64,000 nucleotides of DNA from Annona cherimola (lineage: Eukaryota > Streptophyta > Magnoliopsida > Magnoliales > Annonaceae), in the NCBI GenBank assembly GCA_030490835.1, contig CM059972.1, forward strand, positions 94,659,137-94,723,136. The letters run 5' to 3'. Both the position numbers and the translations under genes were made by a program. The notes beneath the pieces are model-generated. The model was not told where the DNA came from. It did no database searches and saw nothing but the letters and a program-made list of their open reading frames with translations. Below, piece after piece: positions 1 through 12,294 of this stretch. Numbering within the stretch: the first letter of the stretch is position 1; each line of letters opens with the position of its first letter.

Positions 1-555
1 CCTTAATTTTTTTAAACCCACAATCTATTCTTGTGATGGCTTCTTTCTTAGTTTTTTATTATTATTGAGAAAAAACACTACCCATGGGGTTCAAATTCTA
101 ATCTCTAGAATATAAACCAGGATGGAGAACCTGCTATATGCCTAGGTCCATGTTGCTTTCTTAATTAAATATACATCTTTTAGAATATGATGAAAACTAT
201 ATATATAGATAGGCACTATCATAATTTTTTGTAGTTTTCTTCATCGTTATATATAACATGTATTCGACTATATTAGATATACTTTAACTATAATTGATTA
301 ACTAACTTTAAATAATTTGTTGCTTTGGATTAGTGACATTTAGTTAAAAGTAATAATTTTTTAAATCCAAATGAAACAAAAAGTAATGTTTAATATGACT
401 TTTAAAATTCGCCCTCAAAAAATTATAATAATACTAAATGCAACCAACTAGACCTTCTATTTTTTTACGTGGGTATCCTCACCATGATTTACAACTATTT
501 AAATTATAAGCTACAAATTTTGCTGTGTGATGAGTGCACTAGTTTCTATTTCTTA
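1..555. other. AT-rich intergenic DNA, no gene seen
   Basis: No open frame or RNA gene is evident. It adjoins the decayed 3' end of a minus-strand LINE. That LINE's poly(A) tail would appear here as a T-run, but no convincing tail or target duplication was found. Confidence 0.5.
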
Positions 556-559
556 AAAC

Positions 560-2976
560 ATGGAGAAACTAATAGATAAGAAAGCTAATTACATAGCCTT
601 GATTTCTAATATAAGGATGCCCTCCATAGCCAATTTTGAACATCCTTCATATAACATGATCATTAATACAAGATATTCGAATTCAACCCTAAATTCTAGA
701 TGTTCATCACCCTCCCTCAGATTATTCGAAATTGAATGCCCTCACTTCCATATTAAGAGCATCTAATCTCGCTTCAATTGTCTAGCTATGTGCTGCTAGA
801 AAATTGCCTTCTGCATCTCTAAGAACATCACCAATACCCATACAATTTTTCCTAAGAACCCTTCTTCCATCAATATTGATTTTGAGGTGCCCTGCTACTG
901 GTTCTTCCCATCGTAATCTCGACTTTCTCTCCACTAATTTCGGACTCCAAAAAGGTTGGTTGTCTTATAATTGTTCCAAAAATTTTACACCATTCTTGCA
1001 GCTTCCTAGTCTCTCTCATTTAGTTTCTTAGGAACCACATTCTCCAACATAGTAGAATAAATCTTTCCAAACTCCCCTCACCTGTTCAACTAGAAATAGA
1101 TACATCTCAATGCATCTTTAGATGTCCAAATATTTTTATCTGCTGCAAAATTCCTTCTAGCAGGTGCTATCAGGTCATAGAACATGAACAAATTTGGAAC
1201 ATCTTCCCTCTTCTTCTTGCAAAATAAGCACAACATGTCCACAAAAACTCCTCTCTTGTTGAGGACTGATAAAATTAGGAATGCATCTCTCATTCTCCAT
1301 CCAAAGATATTTATTTTGTTGGGAAGCTTTGATCTCCAAATCTGCCCTCAAATCATTCTCTCTTCATAGGCCATCTAATTATGTCTTGCTTGATTCCAAC
1401 CTACAAAAAGAACTGAGTTAGCGGTTATCAACCTATAAGCTGATTCCACCTTAAAGTTGTCATTTGCTTCAAGAATCTAAAACCATCTATTAGTGGCACC
1501 GGTTGGAAGCATTGGAATTAGACTGATCTTTCTCCAACTACTTTCCCCACTATTGCTACTATCCTCTCTTTCTTCCATGTTCTAGTAGCATCTTCGATGA
1601 ACTCTCAAACTCTGCCCTTACCTAAAATATAACTGGAAAGTGTACCTACCTTTGTGAGCTCTCCATCTACCAATTTATGGTTAAAGAAACTGATATCTCT
1701 CCCATCTTCTACTCTCTACTTCCCTTGTTCCTTAATAACTGAGCCAGCTTTGAGAAGACATCTCCACATGTAAGTGTCTTTATTCCTTCTCTTGCACTCC
1801 TAAATATTCCTATTCTAAAAATACTTGGCACTTAGAACTTCATAATAAAAGGAACTTAGTTTTGTTATTAGATGCCAAACTTGTTTCACCAGCATAGCCA
1901 AGTTGAAAGTCGAAAACTTATTGAAATCCATCCCACAACTGCCTTTAGCTTGAACATGTCTCTTCATTCCAACCAACTAATTCCTTCTCCTTTTCTTCTC
2001 TCCCTATCAAAACCTACTTATTAAGGTATTTATTTCTCTACAAAAACTCTTTGAAAGTAGAAACATGCCCATTATACTACACGGGATAGCCCATGTAATT
2101 GCCTTGATTAGAACTTCCTTTCTCCCAGACAATAGCAGTTTCTTTTTTCACCCTTGAATCTTCCCCTAAATGCACTCCTTCAAACCTTTGAAAACTACTT
2201 TTATATCTTCCCGACCATGTTAGGAAGTCTAGGTAACTATCCATCTATCTATCAATCTCTTTTCCTTCTAGCTCTAACATTGTCTGGACCTTCCTCCTTT
2301 GGATTGCCCTTATATTTGAGCTAAAGAAGAGCGCCATCTTATCAATATTAACCATCTATCTTGTGCACCACCATAGACTCTTAAGATTTTAAACAATTTT
2401 GAAATTTCTTAGTGATTTGCACTCATTAAAAGCATGACATCATCTGCAAAAAAAAAACAGTTGTGTTATGGCTCGCCCTCTTAGTGAGATATTCAACCCA
2501 AACATCCACTTTCTTTGATTTACTTCTCTTATGAATGATAATAAACTGTCAACGCATAATAAAAATAAGTAGGGAAAAAGGAATCTCCCAATCTTAGGCC
2601 CTTACTTGGAAGACTCCATTCTATAACCATTTATCATCACTCTATAATTGATTGAACTCATGCATGCTTTAATCCATCCAATCTATACCTCACTAAAATT
2701 CATGCTTCTCAGGACCTTATACAGATACTTGTCAATCACTTCTTTGAACCTATCCATTTGAATTTTTGGCCAACTTTTGTGGCTTCTCACCTTTGACAAT
2801 TTTGTGACTTCGTTAAAGTCTCCCATTATTACCCATGAATTCAGATATTGATTTTTCAGTGGTCTCATAATATCCCACAAAGCTTCCCTTCTAGCCACTT
2901 CAAGTTTCCATAAATCTATGAACAACCACTGTTTTGTTCCAATTTGGTTTGACACCTCCAAGTAAATATGGTTCAA
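560..2976 (-). pseudogene. LINE ORF2 remnant: endonuclease, reverse transcriptase, RNase H
   Basis: The endonuclease segment at 2683-2976 carries the WVIMGDFNEV motif typical of plant L1 endonucleases. The RT catalytic motif reads FADDVMLL at about 2425-2448 on the minus strand. Upstream of it are decayed 'WIGWIKACMSS' and 'PYLFLLCVDSLLSF' blocks. A zinc-binding block with CLFCKKKREDVPNLF lies near 1200-1240. The RNase H-like start (WEEPVAGHLKINIDG, then GIGDVLRDAEGNFLAA) lies at about 790-910. The endonuclease runs into the middle of the RT within one short ORF, so the endonuclease C-terminus and the RT N-terminus are missing. Many stops elsewhere make it a pseudogene. Confidence 0.8.
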
Positions 2977-3299
2977 AGAGTAATTATTTAGCTTGACTTC
3001 CCACTCATCTCTTCACAGTAGCACCATCCCACCCCTTCTTCCGACATTGTCCACTCCAAAATAATTGTTAAGACCCATATTTCTTCTGTGATATCTATCT
3101 CTTAGCTACTTCTCTTGGCTCACAAAAAAAGATTATAGTGGGATTTTTTTCTTGACCATGTTAAGCGGATTCTGAATTAATCATGGATTCTTAAGCACAT
3201 GGTAATTCCAGGCTATTATCTCATTTGTGTCCAATGAAGCTGAGGGAATGCCCATCCTCCACCATATTAGCCTAATGTATCTTACACTGCCTCCTTTTA

Positions 3300-4830
3300 T
3301 TCTCTGCCTTTTTCTCCACTAGAATTCCCCTTTCCCTCCAACTCATTTTTCCTTTTTGGGTCCTCCACTCCATCTCTGTTCACTATCCTCCATTTTGCCC
3401 CACTCATCGATCTGTTATATGCTCTTCCCTATTCCTTGTCAATCCTAGACCATCTCCTAGTTGTTCTTCTTTTTCTTACAACCCCTTCCTCAATCACTAT
3501 TTATAAGTCATTCCCCTTGAGAAATCCTAACTGCATTGCCCTCAAGGCTATCTTCTTTGCTACACCATCTGTCCATTAGTACTCTCCTCTACTAGCTATT
3601 AATTTTCGTCTCCCGAAAAGAACCTTAATGTCAAATATTGTTCCCTCTTTACCTTCCTATGCACCAAAATACCATTCTAATCCCTCTTCACCTCTTTTAT
3701 CTTTTTTCCCTACTATCTAATCCCCATCCATCCAACCCATCTTCATTTTCACCATGATCCCCTTGCTCGTTTTGTCATCCCGCCTCAGTCATTCCATCCT
3801 CTTTTCCATCCCTCTCCATCTTAGCCGCCTTTCGAATCCTCCTTCTTCCTAAGATCTCCCTCCCCCTTAAACCTAGCCCTTCCTTCCACACTACCTATCT
3901 ACTTTCTTTCCCCCTCATTCATGTACTATGCTTCTCCTTGGAATGATTTGTGCCAACGCTCTTCCTTCCTGCCCCTTCCCTTCCTTTGCCTATCAAATTT
4001 TCAAACCTCTCCCCACTATCCTCTTCTTCTCCTTCTTCTAGAAACAAACTAGTGTCTCCCCCCACTATCCTCTTCATTCAAAGCATTTTCCTTCTCCTCC
4101 AGTGTAGGTAGCCTGTTCCCTTTCCTTACCCTTATTAATCTCTATCGGCGTTTGCTACCTCTCTATTCAAACTTCTCCTTATTCTCTCCCCTATTCTGTC
4201 CCCCTATCGTACCTCATTTGTTTCCTATTTGAACTTCATTTCTCTAATTCTTAGTCAGCACCTCTATTTGCCTTCATACTAAGGCTGCCTTCCAATCCCC
4301 TTTCTTTGTCTCCTTGAGCCTCTACTTTCCCTTCATCAGCCTCCATCTCAATCAAATAGTCCTCTTTCCTCCTTTCATATATCATATTGGTCAAATAAAC
4401 CTTTGGTAACACTCTATTCCCATTCCCCTTCTCCCCTCTTAGGTTCATTAGTTTGAAACTTCATCCTCAAATTACATTCATATGGAAAACTTGCTTTTGA
4501 TTGTTCTCTGCCTCCTTTATACGCTTCAAATTCCTTGAACACATGGCCGATTCTCCCACATAAGTAGCAGAAGATGGGCAAGGCACCCACCTCCCAATTG
4601 ATGTCCCGCACTTAATAAAAATACCTCTCCTGCCTTAATGCATACTCCCAATTCCACTAGAACTACTTCATGGCAGGATTCAAAGGATTTGCCAATTATG
4701 GACCTTAGAATTGCTCGATTGGTAAGAAACAAGATCTCCATTATCACCAACCAAATAACAGTAGTATTTAGGTTCACCTCCTCTCGAGTTATCATAATAT
4801 TTAGTTTAGCCGTGTGTATGAGTTTCTAGT
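3300..4830 (-). pseudogene. LINE ORF1 (gag-like) remnant with zinc knuckle
   Basis: On the minus strand at 4414-4611 the reading LPIFCYLCGRIGHVFKEF matches the CCHC knuckle at the end of the DUF4283/ORF1 protein of plant L1 elements. The last cysteine of the knuckle is lost (E in its place). Downstream, the sequence is rich in Arg, Lys and Glu codons and low in complexity (the plus strand is C/T-rich between about 3350 and 4450), as in ORF1 C-terminal linkers. It is shifted and stopped in all frames. It would have encoded the RNA-binding protein of the LINE. Confidence 0.65.
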
Positions 4831-4852
4831 CATATAACCAGGATCATGATGC

Positions 4853-5215
4853 AGTGCAACCGAGTGCACTTAGCTTCGGTGCACCCAGGTGCAAAAAATT
4901 CTTTTTTATTTTTTGAAAATATTTTATACAATTGTTAATCTATGTATATTTAACATGTGTATCAATTTTTACCATTTTTAGATACTTTCATATATTTGTT
5001 TTTTATTTTTAAAATTAGTGGCATTTTCGTAATTTATGAATTATAAAAATGCCACTGATTTTAAAAAATCTAAAATATCTAAAAATGGTAAAAATTAATA
5101 GACATGTTAAATACGCTAGATTACCAATTGTATTAAAAAAATTTAAAAATAAAAAATAGGTGAAATGCACTAGGTTCACTAAGGTTGAATTTATGTATAA
5201 CTAGGGTCGCCCTTT
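4853..5215. repeat. MITE family A, copy 1 (fold-back element)
   Basis: An almost fully palindromic element. The left arm contains TATTTAACATGTGTATC, then TTTTTACCATTTTTAGATA. The right arm contains the reverse complements (ATCTAAAAATGGTAAAAATT, then ATGTTAAATA). The centre is a second inverted pair around AGTGGCATTTT / AAAATGCCACT. The ends carry short palindromic GTGCACC/GGTGCA motifs. Six more copies occur in this window (13.8, 15.1, 24.4, 53.7, 60.5 and 61.1 kb). It has no coding capacity and is inserted in the LINE remnant. Confidence 0.75.
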
Positions 5216-5985
5216 TAGGATTAGTTGGCAGTCTTTGTCCACATAGAGCAAAGCATTTACGTTGTTCCACCCGGGGTTGATTTTTCGGAAGGGCCTAACC
5301 TTTTATAGTTAGGGTTTCAATTTCTCGGGCGAGTAAATCCTCTTCATAACGCCATGTCCCTTTACTCTTCCCTCAGGTTACCACTATACTCCAAATTTTG
5401 TTCCCAATCTATTCGATATCTCATAGAGAGAATCAACCTGGAGAGTTGGGAAAGAAGACACCGCCTCTAGGGATTTCCACCTAGAGCCATGTGGAAAATC
5501 AAAATTGCCTTATGAGACCACTGGAAAAAGAACTTTACATATTCCCCAACCATACCTTCCATTGTCATCGTATCATTCTCGTCATGCGGAAACCAAGTCT
5601 TTAAGTATTTATTTGGAATTTAAGAAAGTTTAGCCAACTATTTTAAATATTTATTGTTAGATCCTGGCATGAAAGCTTTATCTCTCATTTTCAAGAGCAG
5701 CGTTGAGTAAGGATGGAAAAAATATGTTCTTGGGATCATTCGAGTTGTAAAATATAAATAAAAAAGAAATTCAATCTAATTATTTCAAATATCTATTTAA
5801 TTTGCATCAATTGAGCTAAATCAAAGTCATGATTGCTCAAAGAAAGATTTTAGCCCATGATCCACGATGGTCAACCTATATTAAGAAGAGAACAAGATTT
5901 CCTTCATTTAATTGGCAGGCATCGAAGACCGCAGTGAAAAGGTGTGGGAACTAAAGTTACAATTGGTACTTAATAATTTGTTTAG
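5216..5985. other. LINE-flanking sequence, no intact gene
   Basis: The first half shows weak minus-strand similarity to LINE ORF1 (a decayed stretch near 5390-5620). The rest is AT-rich and may include the 5' leader of the plus-strand LINE that follows. No usable ORF was found. Confidence 0.35.
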
Positions 5986-6189
5986 TTGGTATATATTTAT
6001 ACACTGTGATAACTAATATTATAATTAGGCATTTTCATAGTCCTCATACCATAGAGAGATTTTTCCATAAATACCCTACTCTCAAAAGTAACACCTATTA
6101 TGGAACAACGACTTCCCAACCAATATCCAAAGCTACTATGCCCACCACATCGATGCGGTTATCCAGGAGTGGAGACTCACAGGTTTTTA

Positions 6190-6871
6190 CGGCCATCCTG
6201 AGACCCACTGTCGATACCAAAAGCTGGACATTCTCAATCAATTGAGCGAGTGGGATAACCGGCCCTGGATTGTTATGGGGGATTTCAACGAGGTTATGGG
6301 CCCCACGGAAGTTATCAGTCGGAGGATTCGCTCCCAGGCACAGATGGACAAATTTTGCGACACCATGGACAAATGCAATTTTATGGACCTCGGCTTTGTG
6401 GGGGCAGCTATGACCTAGAGAAATAATAGAAGGGGAACTCAAAGGGTTGAAGCCATACTGGATAGGGGACTATCCACGCCTTGTTGGGTGGCCCTCTTTC
6501 CTTTTGCAAAGGTATTCCACCTATCTGCTGCCACCTCCGACCACTGCCCGATATTGGTGGTTTTGGACTCTAAGAAATGCAAGCGGAGACCCCCAAGGGA
6601 GTTCAGATATGAAATGTTCTGGGCAAGAGACAAAGAAGCACACCGAATCATTTATAATGTTTGGTCGTCGCCACAACATTTGGACATTCAACCAAGCGAC
6701 TTTCTGGGTCGGAAGCTCAAGTCCTGCAGTAATGCACTATCTAGATGGAATCGGCAGAGGAGAGGAAACCTCAGGAAAACTTTTGATACGAAACAGAGGG
6801 AGCTCGCATCTTTAATGAATCATAGCCCTACTGATCAAAGGGATGATGCCATGAAGAGAATAAAACTCTAA
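6190..6871 (+). pseudogene. LINE endonuclease domain remnant
   Basis: AP-endonuclease-like domain that nicks target DNA in L1 retrotransposition. The reading YGHPETHCRYQKLDIL, then RPWIVMGDFNEVMGP and later the catalytic-type SDHCPI (TSDHCPILVV, about 6533-6562), are family signatures. There is an in-frame stop after GAAMT (near 6417) and a frame change near 6480. The 6488-6871 stretch continues into the linker before RT. Confidence 0.8.
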
Positions 6872-6903
6872 ATAAACCTCCTATTGGAGGATGAAGAGCA
6901 ACT

Positions 6904-8829
6904 GTGGAGACAACGATAATACACTGGCTCCATGAGGGGGACAAAAACACAGGTTTTTTCCAACGCATGGCATCAAACAAAAGAAGGACCAACTTTACTG
7001 AGGCACTACAACATCATAACGGACAGTGGATCAGGGATCAGGAAAAACTTCAAGACTTGACAGTGGCACATTTCTCCGGGGTGTATTCCTCCTCGGGCCC
7101 AAGGGAGGCGGCTTGGGTTAAAGACCTCATCACCATGAAAATCTCGGATCACCAAAGGAAATCTCTGATCAAAGTGCTGGAATTTGAGGAGGTCGTGAAG
7201 GCAATGAAAGCTAGGAGCACCACAAAAGCCCCGGGTCCGGATGGGATGTCTGCGGGGTTTTTTCAGGCACACTGGAGGATGGTGGGGCGAGATGTGTTTC
7301 ATTGGTGCAAATGGTTCATGGAGGATCAAGATGTGGATACACAAGGTAGCAATATTCGGGACTTAAAACTCCACCACCATCATTTTGGTCCCGAAAAAGG
7401 TTGGTGCTCAATGTTTATCCTAATTTAGACCCATTAGTTTAGGCAATGTGGCCTATAAGATTTTGGCAAAAGTCCTGGAAAACCGTCTAAAGACATCTCT
7501 CTAGGATGTTATTAGCGAGCAACAAAGTGCATTTGTCCTGGGAAGACTGATCACTAATAATATGCTCGTTGCTTACGAAGCGATCCATGCCTTGCGGAGA
7601 CAGAAAAAGGGAAAAAAGCAGGAAATGGCTATAAAGCTGGACATGTCAAAAGCCTATGACAGAGTGGAATGGAGTTTCCTATAACAGATCATGGAAGCGA
7701 TGAACTTCAGTCCCACATGGATAAACTGGATCATGAAGTGTGTAACAACAGTACAGTACCGGGTGAATATCAATGGCTTCAAATCAGGATATTTTCAACC
7801 CTCTAGGGGCCTTCGGCAGGGCGACCCACTATCCCCATACTTGTTTATTATGTGTGCCGAGGGCTTATCTGCTCTCATCTCTAATGCGGTCGCACAGAGG
7901 AGTATTCATGGTATAAGGCTCAATCCATAGGGGTCAACCCTCTCTCACCTTTTATTTTTGGATGACGCTCTCATTTTCCTTCGGGCCACATGTCAGGACA
8001 TCAGGAACTTCATGACCATTCTAAAACACTACTCGGAGGCATCGGGACAGATGATCAACGTTGATAAAACCTCGGTTTTCTTCAGCCTAAATGTGGAAAG
8101 CAATTCAAGGGGAGCGATCACCCAACTGCTTGGTTCCTTGGGGCAGGAGTTTCATCAATATCTTGGCCTACCTGCATGGCTGGGAAGGTCCAAGAAGGGG
8201 ATGTTCAAGGGACTAAAGGAGCGTATATGGTAAAGAATACAGGGATGGAAAGGAAGACTACTCTCATGGGGAGGAAAAGAGTGTTGATTAAGGCGGTTGC
8301 TCAAGCTATCCCGACATACACAATGAGCATTTTCTTGATGCCTAAATCATTTTATAGTGAGATTAATGGGTTGGTAAGCAGATTTTGGTGGGGTAAAAAC
8401 GGAATCAAACGCAAGATGAGTTGGGTAGCCTGGAAAGACATGTGCATTTCTAAGCTGGCAGGAGGTCTTGGCTTCAGAGACATACATAACTTTAATTATG
8501 CCCTCCTCGCCAAACAAGTTTGGAGGTTAACAACCTCAACCAATTCGCTGTGTTTCAAGGTTTTAAAAGCCCGTTACTTCCCGAATGCTGATGGATGGGA
8601 TTGTAAGGTGAGCCCATCAGACTCATTCACCTGGAGGAGCATATTGAAAGCAAGAGAGGTAATACAAAATGGATGCAAATGGCGGATTGGCAACGGGGAA
8701 CGGGTAAGGTTCTTCACAGATAGATGGACAGACACCAAATTACTCAAGGTCGGGCCCCTCCCGCTCTCCATCCCAGAAAACGTGACAGTTAGCCACTTCA
8801 TAAACAAGGAATATGGAACAGGAAGCTAA
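6904..8829 (+). pseudogene. LINE reverse transcriptase remnant
   Basis: Non-LTR RT (RVT_1). Motifs in order: HWLHEGDKNTGFFQ (about 6921-6962), KAPGPDGMSAGFF (about 7225-7263), QQSAFVLGR, IKLDMSKAYDRVEWSFL (about 7630-7680), GLRQGDPLSPYLF (about 7810-7848) and the catalytic FLDDALIF (about 7957-7980; the usual family form is F/L-ADD, here L-D-D-A). The 8176-8829 stretch matches the thumb and post-RT region (VLIKAVAQAIPTYTMSIF; FWWGKNGIKRKMSWVAWK). Stops and frameshifts at about 7426, 7502, 7682, 7928 and 8230 break the protein. Confidence 0.88.
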
Positions 8830-9986
8830 TTGTGGCGGCTGTGGGAGACTATGGCTGGCACGATATAAACATTATTCCCCTCTCCCCATATGTTGAGGAT
8901 GACCGCCTATTTTGGATGCATGAACCAACTGGAGTGTTTTCTGTCAAATTCGCATAAAGAGTTTATGCTCTGGGGATGCGGCCTCCCGTGATGCAACCAT
9001 ATATCAAGCCATTTGGCGAACAAAGTTACCAAGCAAAGTGCTAATCTTCGGGTGGCGACTATTTAGGAATGCTTTACCCACATTGCAGAATTTGTATGAC
9101 AGGGGTATTGTTGTGGATCATTTATGTTTTGTAGGTCCGAGGTCGAGGATGCCAATCATCTGTTCCTGAGATGCGACTATACAGGGAGGACGTGCTGGAG
9201 AGCGGCATGGGTTGCCACATGTGGGTTGACGGTTCAGGAAATTTTGAGAGTGTTAACCTAAGGCCTTATGATGTAGCAATCTTCATCCTGTGTTGTTAGC
9301 GGGTATGGTATCTTCGTAATTCCTTTAGGGAGAATGGTACACGGACGGGGTTGGCAGATACACTTGAATGGTGTGTGGAGTTCCTTGAGGATCACAGAAG
9401 AGCTAAGCCCCTTATGCCGAGTGGTTGCTTGGATCGACCGTTGGTACCTAGGTAGACCAAACCGCCATCGGAGGCTTTCAAAATCAATGTTGATGCAAGG
9501 AAATGCAAGGCTAGAGTTTCCATGGGCTTTGCTGCTGTCATTAGGGATTCTGGGGGCTTCTTTATTGCTGTTCAGGGATGGAGGAGGTGGGGAAACATGG
9601 AGCCCCTGCTCATGGAAGCCCATGCATTCCTGTTGGGGGTCAAGTGGGCTGTCCAGCTCGCGTTCAGGAACATACTGATTGAGACTGACTCTTTCCTTTT
9701 GTGTAACTCTTTAGCAAATGAGGGACCGATTTGTGCTCCGGCTGGGGTTCTCATTGAGGAGATTAAGGTTTTGCTATCCATGACTCCCCATATATCAGTT
9801 CATCATGTATTAAGGCAGGGAAATGCTGTTGCCCATGCCTTAGCAGATTTGATGTCTTTTTCTGTGTTGGATCACCAAACTTGGTGGGGTAACCCCCCCA
9901 AGCCATTTTGGAAAAAATTTGTACAGATAATTTTTTTGGTAATGAAATCATGGATCTCTCAATCCCGGTTCCCTTCCACATTGTAA
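8830..9986 (+). pseudogene. LINE zinc-binding and RNase H domain remnant
   Basis: At about 9000-9150 a frame reads FGEQSYQAKC / LPSKVLIFGWRLFRNALPTL, typical of the zf-RVT region after plant L1 RT. From about 9480 a frame reads FKINVDARKCKARVSMGFAA, VIRDSGGFF, EAHAFLLGVKWA, then IETDSFLLCNSL and RQGNAVAHALADL. This is the RNase H fold with its D-E-D residues and the terminal H-x4-D block. It ends at 9986, about 30 bp before the A-rich tail. Confidence 0.8.
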
Positions 9987-10039
9987 GGGGATCGGGATAG
10001 GGTCATTTCCGTTCATCGAAAAAATAATAATAATAAATA

Positions 10040-10152
10040 ACCCCCACTATTAGATGGAATAAATACATTTATTAGCCGCAGGAATTGAACCCAGCACCTC
10101 TTCCATATGTGGCAAACGGTGCTACCACCAGAGGACCATCCCTGGTGGTGGT
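10040..10152 (-). repeat. tRNA-derived SINE head
   Basis: On the minus strand the sequence starts near GGGATGGTCCTCTGGTGG and reaches GGTTCAATTCC about 32 nt later. These match internal Pol III box A and box B with normal tRNA-like spacing. It lacks a cloverleaf with a credible anticodon arm, so it is a SINE head rather than a tRNA gene. Its 3' side runs into the A-rich tail of the LINE, which sits in the opposite orientation. Confidence 0.55.
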
Positions 10153-10290
10153 CCTTAATAATTTTTGTGGCCAATTAAAAATGTCTATCATATATTACTT
10201 GAAAAGTAAATTATGAAGATGCATTAATTATATACCTCGGCCATCTTATACAGTCAGCCCTAAATTAGGTGATAGTTTACATGCCAACAG

Positions 10291-10554
10291 GACTACAAGA
10301 AAATATAGTTTCTGCCATTCTTGTTAGCAATGAAAAAGTTTTTATCAACCGCAAACTTCCGTAGGCAAGAAAATTTTTTCTCGCTTCAAATAATAATTTT
10401 GCAATCAAATTAAAAATAAACACAAAAGTTATCAACTATTTGCAACCAAATTTCTTCTTAATAGTTGTTATATGCAATATGCCATATATTATTTACAACC
10501 AAGTTTTTTTAACAACTAAATTTTAACTTTTTGCAAGAAAATTTTCGTGTTGTG
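10291..10554. mobile_element. CACTA-like miniature element
   Basis: The left end is GACTACAAGAAAAT and the right end reads ATTTTCGTGTTGTG, the inverse of CACAACACGAAAAT. Both resemble the CACTACAAGAAA ends of En/Spm (CACTA) transposons. Short subterminal GCAACCAA/GCAAGAAAA repeats lie inside. No ORF is present. The expected 3-bp target duplication was not found, so the borders are tentative. Confidence 0.45.
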
Positions 10555-11035
10555 GATTATTTTTACAATTTTTTAATGCATATGAGCGCCCCACTCAAAT
10601 CTTCTGGCATGTGAAGTTCGTCAATTTTTCAAATTTATTTTGTATTTTATTTTAATTTTTAAAACAAAATAAAGTAATAAATAAATTTAAACATTCGTCA
10701 AATATTACCAGATGACATCACATATATATGTATAAAAGAAATTTTTAAAAATATTTCTGGTCACCCCTAAGTCGATGGATTTACCGGCCACCGTATCAGA
10801 CTGCAAAACTTATATGTCAATATCATATGAAATTTTATTATTAGAAAAGATAAGAAAAATTCTACACAAACCCGCAACATTTTCGCATAATTTCTTTTAT
10901 ATTCATAATATTTGAATAATTATTTCAATACGCATGATATTTGGTCCCTAATTCCTCGGCAACTCATGCCGCTGGAGACCGCAAAAACAGCCGTCAGCTA
11001 TGTGTTGAATTTGACGATTTTTCCTTACATCTTTA
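10555..11035. other. Intergenic, no feature seen
   Basis: AT-rich with no credible ORF or repeat structure. Confidence 0.5.
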
Positions 11036-11038
11036 GAT

Positions 11039-11690
11039 TCAAACCACCCGCGAAATCACGCCGATGAAACCTAGCAGATCATCCATTAAACTCGATCGCA
11101 CCAACAGAGCATGCTTGTCACCTTCATCCGCTTCTGTCATCATCACCAGTGAGGTTGCCCTCTTTGAATCTGACAATTCTGCATCAAATTTGAATAACCT
11201 ACCAAGCCACTGCAGCCATCTATTTTCACTGGTACCCAGACCGCAAGCTTCCCCATCAATTTCCATGGCTGTCTTCCATAAAAAAAATAAAAAAATAAAA
11301 AAAAAAATTTCCATGGGTGTCATGCTTGTCTCATCTCTTTATGATGGATTTTCTGGAAACATTTTTCTAGTTTGTTTGAGGAGATCGATACTGAAGCAGA
11401 GAACGAGGCAGACGCTTCATTTGGGGTAGCAATGACATGCACTAACCGAAAGTTTTGCTGAGTTTTTTATCTTGCCGGTATGGGTTTTTGCTGGCGTCAG
11501 AGTTCAAGGCAGCTGGAGACACAAAAAGAGAATATTGCGGTTTTATTGCCCCATCATTTTCTCAAAAGGCATTTCTTCCTTCAAACTATCGGCGATAATT
11601 GCAGCAGCGCCTACCTCTCCCACATCCTTAGCATATCCAAGCGCCATTTGCATTTTCACTCCATCATCTGTCGCCGTCCAAATCTAGTAT
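11039..11690 (-). pseudogene. Possible gene remnant, two coding-like stretches
   Basis: Two minus-strand stretches look more codon-like than their AT-rich surroundings. At about 11545-11684, after possible acceptors, a frame reads IWTATDDGVKMQMALGYAK and ends in EKMMGQ and a stop. At 11039-11265 a frame starting ATG reads MEIDGEACGLGTSENRWLQW and ends at a TGA (about 76 residues). An A-rich stretch near 11280-11308 separates them. I do not recognise either family. They may be parts of one decayed gene, separate fragments or chance ORFs. Confidence 0.25.
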
Positions 11691-12294
11691 CCTGCAAAAC
11701 ACAGTAGCGATCGGCAACATAAAAAAATGGCAGCCCATCCCAGAGATGAGCAATACCCCTGCTCAGATTTGAAAATTAATTAAACCAAGGAAAAGAAGAG
11801 ACGATGGAGAGATTCAAAAGCCGGCAACTCAAAATCGGACGTTTGGGAATTTTGGTATTTAAAAAAATAACGCATGCATCGGTTAGATTTAACTGACTTA
11901 TTAGGAAAGATTATTGAAATGTTATGGGTACGAAAGTAATTAGAGTCAAATGTTACACCTACATAAAATTTTCCGGAGAAAATATCATGTGAAATTTGGT
12001 CGCAGCATTGAATCTTGAAAGGAAAGAAGATGGACATTTTGGAAGCTGTTGGCCAGAGCGACTTTGAATTCGTCAAACGTCAATTTAACTCGCGCTGGAC
12101 TGCCGTTCAACTTGAAATTCTCTTCTCCCTTTCCTTTTAGATTTTACATATTATTATTTTTGTAAAAAAGATGAGTTCATTAACTTGTGAATTTAATTTG
12201 ATTTAGAAAACACCTCTCATCAACTTGAGGCACGATCGCCACAAGGACGTCGTGGTAAGTCCGAGCGTCCGCAAATGGGACGTATGGGCTTTAA

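Larger units (their letters stand above)
560..5650 (-). mobile_element. Decayed plant L1-type LINE (non-LTR retrotransposon)
   Basis: Read on the minus strand, this interval gives the plant L1 order: ORF1-like sequence with a zinc knuckle (about 4500-4611), endonuclease (2683-2976), reverse transcriptase (about 2350-2690), zinc-binding domain (1090-1293) and an RNase H-like domain (about 790-910). All frames are broken by stops and shifts, so it is dead. A MITE sits at about 4853-5215. Weak ORF1-like sequence continues beyond it, so I place the 5' end near 5650 by inference. The 3' end is not sharp. A second LINE lies downstream in the opposite orientation. Confidence 0.8.
5990..10040 (+). 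mobile_element. Decayed plant L1-type LINE, plus strand
   Basis: A plus-strand LINE lacking most of ORF1. In order: endonuclease (about 6190-6860), RT (6904-8233), post-RT region (8176-8829), zinc-binding region (about 8930-9230), RNase H (about 9480-9970) and an A-rich tail (AAAAAATAATAATAATAAAT, about 10018-10038) after TTCATCG. It has at least six frame breaks but is much better preserved than the LINE at 0.5-5.6 kb, so it is younger. The 5' boundary is approximate. A SINE-like sequence abuts its tail. Confidence 0.88.

Noticed and set aside
6098..6442. 114-codon minus-strand ORF
   Set aside because: It is the antisense shadow of the plus-strand LINE endonuclease.
10040..10152. tRNA gene
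   Set aside because: A and B boxes are present, but paired acceptor and anticodon stems are not. It fits a SINE head.
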